Positions 39,550 to 49,467 of a stretch of 64,000 bases of DNA are shown here, in pieces. Both the position numbers and the translations under genes were made by a program. Numbering within the stretch: the stretch's first letter is position 1; every line of letters starts with the position of its first letter. Below the pieces are notes generated by a model. It was not told where the DNA came from. It did no database searches and saw only the letters and a program-made list of their open reading frames with translations. The DNA is from Adineta ricciae (Eukaryota; Rotifera; Eurotatoria; Adinetida; Adinetidae), in contig CAJNOJ010000031.1 of NCBI GenBank assembly GCA_905250025.1, forward strand, positions 124,001 to 188,000. The letters are read 5' to 3'.

Positions 39550-41500
39550 GCTTTTTCCCTTTTCTGAAAGAAAGGGTTATACAGCGTTTAAAATGCTGTG
39601 CTAAAAAGCTTAAAGTTTGTCTGTCCTATCCAATCAGAAATCAGCATTTTTAAAGTCAATGAAATTGATCGATCGTTGTTAGAAAATGATTACGGGTAGA
39701 GTAATCGAGGTCGGGGAACTTGAATCTGAGGTTAGATTTAACTAATTATTAACTATTAATTAACTAGCTGTCAACTAGCCTTAAATTATTAATATGCAGG
39801 GTAAGGGTTGACCGAAGGGTAATCGGGGTCGAGGATCTCGAATCCGGTGTTAGTTTTTTCATGAACACTTTCTGACCCGTTTTTTGCGACAAAGGATCAA
39901 TTTTTTAGACGATAATGTTTTAAGCGGTAATATGTAGAACAAAATCTTATAGCTGACTGGCGTCCGATTGCTGGATCCCTATAGTCATCAGCATATTATT
40001 GAGATCACACACTTGTATAGACAGCTATATTGTAGAAATATCACCTAGTGCAAGTCAATCAAAATAATGTTTACTTTGTCAAGTGTTGTTTTCGATAGCC
40101 GTAGTAAAACAAAGGCGATGACTTTTTAAGAAGGACTAAACGGGAATGGATTGATTAGTTTGAAAAGTGGTTCTAGATTAGATAAAAGAGCGAAAATGTA
40201 CATGTAACGGCTAGTAGCGAGCAGCAAGCGACCGACCAGAGGAAGGCCGACTAGCGATCAGTCGTTGATTTGAAGTATAATATTTTAAAGAACAGATTTT
40301 CATATAAGTTTTAAGACTTCTTGGGCGTAGTACTTAATCGTTGATCTCCAAAATAATATCTGGCAGCTCTTTAAAGTTCCTCGTGGTGAAGAGAAGAATG
40401 AAATCTGTTCGTAGAGAATAAAATACCTATGTAAAGTTTGTAAGCTTTCGATTATGAATTGATTTTCTAAAATGACCTCATTTCTGGATAACAGCTTCGT
40501 TCAAATGAAGTTAAGATAGTAAAATGAGTACGCATGGGAAAGTTAGCCGTGAGTGGACGACCGACTAGGCGTTTATTTAAGAAGCTTAGAGAAGATAAAA
40601 TAAGCGAAGGGTCTGGTTCACTTGACCGGCAATCCTGCGGCCGACACATTCTTTGGTCGACACCATTTGATCGACAGTCTGTTTGACCGACAACTCATTT
40701 ACCCGACAGAGTCTTGAAGTCAAAACAATTGATTGAACAATCGTTAATACAAAGAATGAGCGCCCGGAGAAGGTGGATATTAGAGAGTCCGTCGAGCAGA
40801 TGGATAAGTGAAGATCACGCAGCTACTGCCTATTACAAATCGAAACGTGGCCTTTTATAGGCGACGACATGCAGTAACAGATAGACAAAGAGATCCACAT
40901 GATATTGCTCGCAACAATGAGATAAACCCTGGACAGTGAGAGAGAGATCCAGATGAGACACAAGATAATCACAGACAGGGAAAAGGTGAGACAATATGAT
41001 CAGAAATAATCACTGAGCAATGAGACACGTGATGATAACTAAACGGAGAGAAAACGTTTGAGTTCATCACCCTCGCCCTCACACACCCTTATTTTCGAGA
41101 AAGTTGAATTCTTTTGACTTCAAGACTGTGTCGGCTAAATGATTTGTCGGTCAAACAGGCTGTCGACCAAAGAATGTGGCGGTCACATGATTGTCGCTCA
41201 ATTGAATGCGCCCCTAAGCGCAAGTAAATCAATTTTTTATTTTGAATAGTCGGCAGAGAGTCGATGAATAAATGTTTACAATCATTGTTCGCTTTGCTTA
41301 TATCTTTGAACAAATGAATTCAAAGTAATTTCTCATGAATAAAGTAGAAAAGGATTAAGAGGAAATAATATGCATAAATATGACTCCAACTCGAAATCGC
41401 TTAGATTGAAATCTAAGTGAGTTTTTATCTACTAATTTTAAAATTCTTTCAGAAAAGGGTCAGCGAATCCAACGGATGAGTGCTACTTGTTATTATGTTT
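39550..41500 (-). repeat. Dispersed repeat element, copy C, interrupted
   Basis: Carries the subterminal 16-mer CCCTTTTCTGAAAGAA at 39557-39572 and its complement at 41444-41459, and matches copy A (17.99-19.3 kb) in reverse. It is clearly more diverged than copy B and lacks the block around 19060-19110. A foldback element is nested at 40607-41215. The outer end (GAGTGCTACTTGTTAT, near 41480) is that of copies A and B. Confidence 0.75.
40607..41215. mobile_element. Foldback element nested in repeat copy C
   Basis: Inverted arms of about 100 bp (40608-40730 and 41105-41215) share CACATTCTTTGGTCGACA, GTTTGACCGACAA and AGTCTTGAAGTCAAAA. Flanking AAGCG occurs on both sides (40602-40606 and 41216-41220), a probable 5-bp target duplication. 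No transposase ORF. Arms are about 85-90% alike, so it is not very recent. Confidence 0.72.
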
Positions 41501-41514
41501 ATTCTTTAGAAAAT

Positions 41515-42038
41515 CTATGTTGTACTGTTGAAAACCACCGTATGCCAGTTGGTATCATTAAATATTTGACTAACTGTAAGGTTATTTTTCAAATAACATT
41601 CCACAGTGGAGTTGGTATCTAAAGCATTCTTAGCTCTCGAAAAGCCGACGCATGTAATGTCCTTCAAACATGCTGTTTGACAAAACGTTAAATCACCGAT
41701 ATATGGATTTCCGGCGCAATCTGAACTTGAACCATAAATATAAAAATCCTGAATATACCATCTGTTGAACCAATCAGAGGGAAAACTTGGGTAATTCGCA
41801 CGAGAACAATTGATGCACTCGCCAAAATTTATTGTATCGTACGCCCAATTTCGTGCAATGTAACGTGAAATTACCTCACGACATAATGTGATGTTACAAT
41901 GTGGACCTGGTGTTGCTGTTGTCGAAGAGGTAGATGATGTGGATATGGATGTGGACGTGGATGATGTGGACATGGGTATGGATGATGACATTGTTGATGA
42001 TATTGTTATAGAATCAGGTGACGACGGTGGATTTCCTA
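41515..42038 (-). CDS. Ser/Thr-rich plus PAN/apple-like domain, 3' exon of a secreted protein
   Basis: The open frame starts after an acceptor-like AAAAG at 42039-42040. A 30-residue Ser/Thr mucin-like linker (STSSTSTSISTSS) precedes a Cys-rich region (CNITLCREV, GECINCS). A PAN/apple-like block follows, with FCQTACLKDITCVGFSRA and ECYLKNNLTVS. Several NxT sites suggest extracellular location. The frame stays open upstream to 42180 through hydrophobic text that may be intronic. I think it belongs to one gene with the exon at 42710-42997, but could not resolve the junction. PAN domains bind protein or carbohydrate ligands. Confidence 0.6.
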
Positions 42039-42709
42039 CTTTTAATATTAAGAAAAGCAAATTTAATATATTAAAGGCATATTTAAGTGCAAATGATAAA
42101 CTATAGGATTTTTCAGGAAACTCCCTGTATTTCATATTTGAGGTAGATTTCCGGAGATCGACCAAAAATATTTTCCCCAAAACTCATAACAGTCAAAGTA
42201 GTTATTCTAAACCCGATATATAAGGGTTGTATTTAAGTAATCAGTATTTTTTGCGAATAATCAGTTTGATTTGTTCATCCGTAGAAGTTTTATTTTTCAA
42301 CAATAGAAGTTGAGTTTTGATCAGTATATTATTTTGCGTTGAAAAACTATTATAGATACTACTTACCTTAGAAATCTAAACCGATTTTTACCAAACGTTA
42401 GTGCCTCATAAACATCACTGCCAATTCACGGAAATATCCCCTACAGTTTAGGAATTATTTACCAACAAACCGATAGAAAGCGGCTCTAAATAAGGTTTCA
42501 GACATATTCTGATGCACACAAAAACTATGAGACAGCCTGAACCACACATTCACCCTCACCTCACACCCACACACTCAAGAATCTCAGGAATCATAGTAAT
42601 ATAATCCATACTAACCAAAAGGGAAACGTGTTCCATCAATAACAATTATTGTTATTGTATCAGTATTTCTTAACATATAATTTATTTCATTTGATGATAT
42701 ATTTTGGAA
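42039..42709. other. Presumed intron or spacer between the two PAN exons
   Basis: AT-rich, with an AC-rich simple stretch (CACACCCACACACTCAAG near 42570). No gene supported. Confidence 0.35.
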
Positions 42710-42997
42710 TTATTCACAACTTGAATTTGTTTGATGAAATGTAATTGCTTGACATTCTCTTAGAAATAAACATTTCAATTGACAATCACGTATATCAAAG
42801 GAAATAAAAGTGAAATCTGATAAACAGTATGTATTTGAACATTGAAATTGATAATTATTAAATATTGACATTTGAAATGATCGAATATTTTGGGAATTGA
42901 TTTGTAAAACAAAAAAAATAAAAGAAAAGAGTTTTAATGCAAACATATTCGTTTGAACATAAGAGGCAAAATATCTTTCAGAGAAAATAGCAGACAA
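42710..42997 (-). CDS. Signal peptide plus first half of a PAN/apple domain, 5' exon
   Basis: Starting at Met18 of the longer ORF (MFALKLFSFIFFVLQINSQ) there is a clear signal peptide. It is followed by QCSNTYCLSDFTFISFD and CQLKCLFLRECQAITFHQTNSSC, with the CxxKC...C spacing of PAN/apple modules. The ORF ends in TGTGAATAA, where the exon probably splices out before the stop. Either a short secreted protein or the 5' exon of the gene continuing at 42038. Confidence 0.55.
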   Translation of the reverse strand: MSAIFSERYFASYVQTNMFALKLFSFIFFVLQINSQNIRSFQMSIFNNYQFQCSNTYCLSDFTFISFDIRDCQLKCLFLRECQAITFHQTNSSCE

Positions 42998-44361
42998 AAT
43001 ATTTCTGGAAAGTACTATTTTCTTTCTCCGCCTCTCTCCTGTTTTCCCTAATTAAGTAATGGAAATATAGTTTTCAGTTTCATTTTGTTAAATGGTTATA
43101 ATAATTTCTTTCATTGATTGGCTCCTTTTTTCATATAGGAAAAGCTGTAATATAACTAGTAACACTCGTCGAGGCAGACTCGCTATGCCCTCGACTGAAC
43201 CACTGACTGGAAATAAAATAGTCTTATGTGCGTTTTATGCAAAAAAAAAGACAGAAGTATAACCTTTGAAAGGGTCCCCAGAGACTGATCTTCATTTGCC
43301 TCACAGTCTTCAAAAGAGTCAAAGGACTACTTGTGTTGCCTTTAATTATTCTATATTCCTGACTGACAATTACTCTTCACAGGAAGCAGAAGTTCGCTAT
43401 AAATGACTATTATGGATTTGCACCTTTAAACATGTCCTCCTTCTCTAAAAGGAAGATAATTTCAGTAAGACCAAATGAGACTCTGTATATATTTCGCATT
43501 CGAACGTATTGGATTGTTGATACTTTGGTAACTGGCTAGATTACAAGGCGTAGCTCGTTGTTCGTCGGCGCCATTCACAACTCGCCGCTCCAAAGCTGTT
43601 CCTATCTGTCATATAATTACCCGTGTGCTACTAAAAAGTATCGAAAATTAATTAGCATTCCATCAGCATCTCACAGATAAAATTATCCGCGTCCGAACAT
43701 TTGAGGCTATCTTCTTAATTAAAAGGCTTAAAGGCCAGACCTACAAAAACTTTCAATATATCGAAGGTCAGCATTTAAGATTGCTCTCCAGTATGTAACT
43801 TGTGAATGAATGTATTTTTGGATTACTGGCCTTTGGTATGCGATAGTCAACCGAGTGTGTTTTTACTTTTTCGTAATCAACTCTTCTATGTAGCCCTCCT
43901 CTCAGGCGCAGTTGAAATGTTTTCTTCATTTCTGTCACGTCCCTGCCCCTTCACCCCTCCTTCAGCCAACCTCGAGCCTCAGGTTCACTCCCAAACGATG
44001 TTTCATGAAGTTGTGAGCATTTTCGAAAAAAATGCTTTTTCGACCTTTGACCCCGACCATCATCTCCCCTCGACCAAGACCTAACCTCAACACCCCTCCA
44101 AAACCATGTTTTATGAAGTTTTGAGCCTTTTTCAAGAAAATGTTTTTTTTGCCTTTGACCTTTGACCCTGACACAAACAAACAGACAAACAAACTTTTTT
44201 TTCATATGACCCTCCTTTCAGTCGAGGGAATAAGAATATAAGAATATCAAAGAAAATTATTTTTCAATTCATTCACTCTATTAGAAAACTCGATGTTAAC
44301 GACTAAAAGTCATAAAAATGGTCACAGTGCGATGGCAGTAGTGCATGAATGAATGTCAGTA
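42998..44361. other. Repeat-rich intergenic region
   Basis: No gene supported. 43920-44200 holds two degenerate copies of a unit containing CATGAAGTTGTGAGC and CTTTGACC, ending in a CAAACAAACAGACAAACAAAC-like tract. ORFs there (43806-44205, both strands) are translated repeats. Confidence 0.5.
43925..44200. repeat. Degenerate ~115-bp tandem repeat, two copies
   Basis: Units share YTCATGAAGTTNTGAGC, TTTTCRARAAAATG and CGACCTTTGACC-type blocks, and end in an AAAC/AGAC short repeat at 44170-44195. Same general design as the arrays at 38.9 kb and 19.2 kb. Confidence 0.55.
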
Positions 44362-44652
44362 TCAGCGAAGAATTGAATACGAACTTGTTCCACTGTGAAA
44401 TGCTCCAGAAATAATGGTGCCCGATCGACGATGGTGCCCGATCGACGATGTTGCCCAAATTGTTTCCTTGCAGGAGGATATGGTACTACTTGTAAATACC
44501 ATAGTTGTCCCTATTGTCGGCATCAATTTTGTTTTATGTGCCTTGAGACTGAAGCTGATTGCAAGACAAAACATAAATCAGGTCCCTATCAAGCATGTAC
44601 TGCTGTAAAAAAACAAGACTTTTCAATGTTTCCTCGACTTCATAGTTCTTAA
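44362..44652 (+). pseudogene. Broken C-terminal copy of the adjacent RBR ligase
   Basis: The translated text CCPNCFLAGGYGTTCKYHSC...CRHQFCFMCLETEADCKTK...ACTAVKKQDFSMFPRL aligns with the end of the neighbouring gene (CPSCFTLGSYDEKCKYHTC...CFICLEEEDTCKTK...CTDVKKQTYENFPRI). The upstream part matches only loosely, has an in-frame TAA near 44412, and contains a 17-bp tandem duplication of ATGGTGCCCGATCGACG. Only the last zinc-binding module is left. It lies head-to-tail 65 bp before the intact gene. Transcription cannot be excluded. Confidence 0.7.
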
Positions 44653-44717
44653 GTGACGCTTTTTTGTTTGTTTTGCTTTTAATTCAGAAATGTCATTTTT
44701 GACTTTTGCTTCTAGAT

Positions 44718-45707
44718 ATGATTAACATTTGTTTTCACTATCTCGATCAACATTTTCTTGGTCAGTTGGATGAAATCTTCGATTTCCATGATTTTCACCA
44801 ATTAGTCCTCCAGCATTTCAACAATCCATTCGACTATCGTTTTACTCTAGCCAACAAAGAACTTGATCTTTTCAGTCGACAATCATTTGCTCGTTATCAA
44901 TCATTGTTGACGAATGGTATCTTTATACTTGTTCTCAAGCGAATGTCAGGAGGAGGTTTTCTCGAAATCTCAGTTTTGACCGATATCATTCTTCAGGATC
45001 TTGAAAGAGCCGTACAACAGATTCCAACCAATAACAATGAAGAACGTCCATGTCAAGTATGCCGTGAGAATACAAGCTGTATGAAATTGTGTTGCAATCG
45101 AATATGTAAAGTCTGTTTTGGTGATTATTTCGCGCATTCGACTTTCAAACTGAATTGTATGACCTGTCGTCGTCAAGTACCGTATGGTCAATTCTTCATC
45201 TCACCTGAATTCGTTCGTGCACTTGAATCATTGAATGAAATTTGCGGATTGATGAAATACATCGATTGCCAAATTTGCCATTGTGGATCACTGGTAGTCA
45301 ATGAAACCCTATATGCTCAACAGACATGCGGCAACTGCACGCGTGAATTTTGGTTTTTCTGTAACAAGGATTGGACTGAAGGGAAAATTCCTCGAAAGAA
45401 TGATCGATACACATGTCATGTCAGCTGTGATTATGAAACAAAACTATCTTACGAATTGATACCATTACAATATAATAAGAATGTACACGTGCCAAACCGT
45501 CGATTCTGTCCGTCTTGTTTTACACTCGGATCGTATGATGAAAAATGTAAATATCACACCTGTTCCACATGTCAACATTCGTTCTGTTTTATCTGTTTGG
45601 AAGAAGAAGACACGTGTAAAACGAAGTACAACTCAAATTATCAACATCAATGCACAGATGTAAAAAAACAGACATACGAAAATTTTCCGAGGATCGCCAA
45701 GTGTTAA
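44718..45707 (+). CDS. RBR-type (RING-IBR-RING2-like) E3 ubiquitin ligase
   Basis: ATG at 44718; 329 aa, intronless in this frame. Residues 1-100 are an unassigned helical region. RING1 is CQVCRE...CCNRICKVCFGDYF...CMTCRR. The IBR is CQICHCGSL...CGNCTREFWFFCNKDW. RING2 (Rcat) is CPSCFTLGSYDEKCKYHTCSTCQHSFCFICLEEEDTC; the Cys in HTCSTC is the likely thioester-forming position. RBR ligases move ubiquitin through a RING/HECT hybrid mechanism. An acceptor-like TTGCTTCTAG ends 2-3 bases before the ATG, so a 5' exon or trans-splicing is possible. A decayed partial copy sits immediately upstream. Target unknown. Confidence 0.8.
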   Translation: MINICFHYLDQHFLGQLDEIFDFHDFHQLVLQHFNNPFDYRFTLANKELDLFSRQSFARYQSLLTNGIFILVLKRMSGGGFLEISVLTDIILQDLERAVQQIPTNNNEERPCQVCRENTSCMKLCCNRICKVCFGDYFAHSTFKLNCMTCRRQVPYGQFFISPEFVRALESLNEICGLMKYIDCQICHCGSLVVNETLYAQQTCGNCTREFWFFCNKDWTEGKIPRKNDRYTCHVSCDYETKLSYELIPLQYNKNVHVPNRRFCPSCFTLGSYDEKCKYHTCSTCQHSFCFICLEEEDTCKTKYNSNYQHQCTDVKKQTYENFPRIAKC

Positions 45708-46160
45708 TAACGCGAATGCTTCTTTTACTCTACATTCAATGTCCATTTAATAAAGAGGAAGCCATTTATTGTCATTAGTCTTTATGATCACAGCGATTAT
45801 CCTATCTCGTTCTCTATCTATTCAATTAATTTTGAATCCAAGCATTTTACATAAGAAAAACTTTGATTGTGAGATACTTGAAAGGATGTGTATACGTTAT
45901 GAGGGAACAGTGTTTTCGTTTTACAAAGATTATATGACAAACACTCTTACGTTGTTCGACTATATCGAAAACAGTTCTTAAATCAGAGATGATCACTATC
46001 TGATGTAATTCTATTCATTGTAAAAAAAAAAGTGCATGACTAACTCTGTTGATTTTACATTGATAATATTTTCTTTTTCTTCTTCCACATATTTATTTTG
46101 CTCTCTGAGTCACATATAAAAACAGCGTTGACATGTTGAAAACACGGTCTAAACATTGCT
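45708..46160 (+). other. Intergenic with TATA box for the 2OG oxygenase gene
   Basis: A short ORF (45769-45981) has no ATG-led conserved content and is not called. CACATATAAAAACAG with ATATAAAA near 46114 lies about 47 bp upstream of the next ATG and is a good TATA candidate. Confidence 0.45.
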
Positions 46161-46912
46161 ATGGGAAGTATGTGGAGTCATGAAAAACATGATGCGTCGC
46201 TGTCAACAAGTATGGAAAAACGTGACATATCATTACCGAATCCGAGAGATTCTGGTAAATTGGCATTCGTTTTACTAAATGTTTTCACACCCGATGAATG
46301 CGCTGAATGGATTAAATTGACGGAAACTCGTGGTTACTCACCAGCGTTGGTGAATATCGGCACAGGAGAAGTCCTGATGACGGACTTTCGAAATAACGAT
46401 CGATGCATCATTGACGATGAGAACATGGCTAAAATATTATTTGAACGTATTCAGTGTTTCCTGCCGGAAACTTGGAAGGAATATAAACTGGTTGGACTTA
46501 ACGAACGACTTCGCTTTTTGCGATATGATCCAGGACAAAAATTTGAGGCACATATGGGTAAAATTTTATTTTTAAGTATTTCACTTCATGTTTTGCAATA
46601 GATGGTGTTTATCAACGTCCGGATGGATCTGGAGAACGCAGTTTCATCGTCAGTTCACTTGAGATTTCATTTCACTTCTGCTAACATATTTGTTTTTCTC
46701 TTTGTATTTAGACAGTTCAACTTTATTTGAATGAAGATTTTCAAGGCGGTGAAACTACATTTATCCATAGTCTCGAACCAAAGAAAAACGTTCGCTGCAT
46801 TCCACGAACAGGAATGGTACTAATATTCCAACATGATTTAATACATGAAGGTTCAGCATTGACAAAAGGTCGAAAATATACACTACGAACTGATGTAATG
46901 TATCGGCCATAA
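46161..46912 (+). CDS. 2-oxoglutarate/Fe(II) oxygenase (prolyl 4-hydroxylase-like)
   Basis: Three exons (46161-46557, 46602-46648, 46712-46912) give 214 aa. The double-stranded beta-helix is recognisable: LRFLRYDPGQKFEAHMDGVY supplies the HxD iron ligands, GERSFITVQLYLNEDFQGGETTF is the core strand pair, and HDLIHEG supplies the distal His. RKYTLRTDVMY supplies the Arg that binds 2-oxoglutarate. All three metal ligands are present, so the enzyme should be active. The closest described group is the P4H alpha-like oxygenases of plants, protists and bacteria, without the collagen P4H peptide-binding domain or ER signal, so cytosolic. Substrate unknown. Confidence 0.87.
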
Positions 46913-47329
46913 ACTCAAATCGACAGCGAGCGACATCTACAGTCTCTTTATCCTCAAAGAGGCTGATATACTTTATTTATTTTTTTCCTTTTACGCTTGA
47001 CGTTTCTTCTCGATATTTTTCATTCTCTTCTCAAATGTGTCCATGACTTTCTTTTCTTTTTATACGTTCGTATCCTTGCTGTTGATGTGATTCGTTTTTA
47101 TATAAACAAGATCTAGTTGAAACGTCACTCACGTGACGCAGTGCCACCGTCCGATCGGATAGGCAAAAGTCATGATGGAAGAATGAAGGAAAAAAATTTA
47201 CACAGTGTCGATTTCAATGTTATTAGTCAATGGGAATGATTCATTGACATTTTCTCGTTTTAGACTACCGTCGTCATTCGTCTACTTTTAAACAAACTGT
47301 TGGCTTTATCGGATTCTCATTAAATCAAA
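46913..47329 (+). promoter_or_regulatory. GABARAP promoter with a CLEAR-like E-box
   Basis: TCACGTGA at 47129-47136 (context CACTCACGTGACGC) matches nine of ten bases of the CLEAR element bound by TFEB/MITF-family factors. It lies about 200 bp upstream of the ATG8 start. The rest is T-rich non-coding text including the 3' end of the oxygenase gene. Confidence 0.5.
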
Positions 47330-47846
47330 ATGAAATTTCGATTCAAAGAAGAAACTCCTGCTGGTATGTCATTTTCACTGTTGATTAGCTGGCCCATTGT
47401 TTAATATTCACTATTTAGAACAACGTAGACAAGAAGCAGAAAAGATTCGTACTAAATATCCCGAACGAATTCCAGTAAGAAAAGATTTCCTCACTTATTC
47501 ACAAAGAACGAATGTCGATCGTTTAGGTTGTTGTCGAACGAGTACCAAAATCTCAAATACCTGAAATTGATAAGCGAAAATTTCTGGTACCGAATGACAT
47601 CACCATTGCCCAATTCATGTGGATTATTCGTAAACGAATCCAATTAGCGCCTGAAAAAGCTATCTTTCTCTTTGTCAATAAAACAATTCCATTATCAAGG
47701 TATTTCCATTCTTTGCTCTACTTCTTTTTTTTATCGCAGACATTTGTCTCTGATTTAGTGCGACCATGGGAGAAATCTATGCTGAGAATAAAGATGAAGA
47801 TAGCTTTCTATACATTGCCTATGGTGGCGAGAATACATTTGGTTAA
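47330..47846 (+). CDS. GABARAP: ATG8-family protein GABARAP
   Basis: Four exons (47330-47363, 47419-47474, 47527-47699, 47759-47846) give 116 aa. [62 protein letters not shown] and [19 protein letters not shown] are clear GABARAP-subfamily features, including the LIR-docking pockets. It is conjugated to phosphatidylethanolamine in autophagy. The reading frame ends GGENTFG then TAA: the lipidation glycine is the last residue, so there is no peptide for ATG4 to remove. All introns are 52-59 bp. The SWEET gene follows on the same strand. Confidence 0.97.
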
Positions 47847-48107
47847 AATGTTCCTCTCGACGATATTTCGAACTCGACTTGTATAAACTTACAGTTTTAT
47901 TTAACCACGAGCATATCGCTTTCTTTTCCTTTTTCTTTTTTGTATACTCTGTCTTTTGTATGTCTATTGATTCTAAAATCTTTACTCATTTGTCGAATAT
48001 GTGTCTATGCATGAAGAAAAACAAAACAACTATATAGAGGAAAAAACCAACTTTATAGATAAATTTTTTGTTCTTTGTATTTCTAGAAGGAAAGCTTTAA
48101 AAAAATA

Positions 48108-49054
48108 ATGACTAGTAACAAAGATGGTTTGACTCCATTGATTGAGAAAATCTGTACGATTAGTACGATTGGATTGTTTTTAACTGGAGTGTAAGAGAAA
48201 TAAAGCGTAATTTCATCAAATCTATTTCTGTATTGTTTTTCTCTGTCTAGGCAAATATGTAATCGAATTTACCGCATGCGCTCCACGGGTGATATTTCGG
48301 GCTTTCCATTTGTTGCCACTATGGTAAAGTAAGTTGAAAAATGTAGTTCCTTTTCTTTTTTATTTTTTACCTTCTGATATAAGTTGTACGCTCTGGTTGT
48401 TGTATGGCTACGTTGGAAACAATTCAACGATTGTAATTGTGAACTTCATAGGAGCAAGTTTAGAATTGATTTATGCATTATTTTATTTGCAATATACACC
48501 TGATCGAGTAGGTCAATTTGGAAATAAAAAAGTCGTTGATTGATTTTCCTTAGAATTCGTTTATGCGATTGATTGGGATGGCAGCGGCGTTTTTAGCAAC
48601 AGTAGCATTTTACTTGTTGTACATTGTGTCGGATCGCGCGACAGCTTCTCTTCATGCTGGTGTAGTAGCATCGTTTGCTACTGTAATCATGTTTGGTTCA
48701 CCATTGGCTTCTCTTGTGAGTAGAAAACTTTCGAAGAAATCCAATTTTTTAGGAAAATGGTGTTTTATAGAAAGAAGTTATACAAAAGCAGAGTACTGAA
48801 TCACTTTCGTTACCATTGTGTTTTGCAAACTTAGTTGTCCCAGCTGAATGGGTTCTGTATGGTATTTTAATCAATGATAAATTCGTCCAAGTAAAATCTG
48901 AGAGAATCTTATCGAGAAAGTTTATCCCTATGATTCATTGTAGGTACCAAATTTTCTTGGTGCAATTTTGGGCCTTATTCAAGTATTTCTCTTTTATAAA
49001 TATCCTCGTCAATCTGGTCTTGTACCAAAAGCAACAAATCTCGGCACAATTTAG
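48108..49054 (+). CDS. SWEET-family sugar transporter
   Basis: Six exons (48108-48190, 48251-48328, 48384-48507, 48554-48715, 48771-48890, 48944-49054) give 225 aa, the usual animal SWEET size. Two MtN3/saliva triple-helix repeats are visible: ICNRIYRMRSTGDISGFPF and CTLWLLYGYV in the first, [35 protein letters not shown] in the second. SGFPF/LSLPL and the LYG and PN motifs line the sugar path. It facilitates bidirectional sugar movement across plasma or Golgi membranes. An acceptor-like TTTCTAG at about 48085 precedes the ATG; GABARAP ends 261 bp upstream. Confidence 0.92.
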
Positions 49055-49467
49055 GAGCAAAAGAGATCAACATAGACAGTCGAAATTCTTGCGATAATTC
49101 TTCATTTGAATCTCTCTTTGTGATATTATTTGGTTATTTTGTTTCGTCTGCATTCTGTTTTTGGTTCGTTGTACGCTTAATTCTCTCGCTAATTTATTTC
49201 AAAAGTAGGTTTGGGTTGTTTTCTTCTCTATCATCCGCTACATTATTCAATCGGAATTCAATAAATCTAATAATTTCATTAAAAAAGAAAAGTTCAGTTG
49301 GAGTGAACGAAAACGAATTTTGTCTCGGTGATGATTGACACGATGCCTCGCATCTGCTCGATGGAATATTTATGAAGACAGCTAGCTGTCAGGGGCCATC
49401 TGAGAGACATTATGACGAAAACAAGAACAAATATGTTGCATAAGTTGAATACTTTTTGTTGTTATAG
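49055..49467 (+). other. Intergenic, SWEET to RBM34
   Basis: SWEET 3'UTR and RBM34 5' region. It ends in TTGTTATAG directly joined to the RBM34 ATG, an acceptor-like site. No gene supported. Confidence 0.45.

Noticed and set aside
41515..42997. Single continuous PAN-domain gene
   Set aside because: Likely, but no clean donor/acceptor pair keeping the frame was found, so the exons are listed separately.
43806..44205. ORFs on both strands near 44 kb
   Set aside because: Coincide with a degenerate tandem repeat.
45769..45981. 70-aa ORF after the RBR ligase
   Set aside because: Opens with a TTG and has no family similarity; composition fits random AT-rich sequence.
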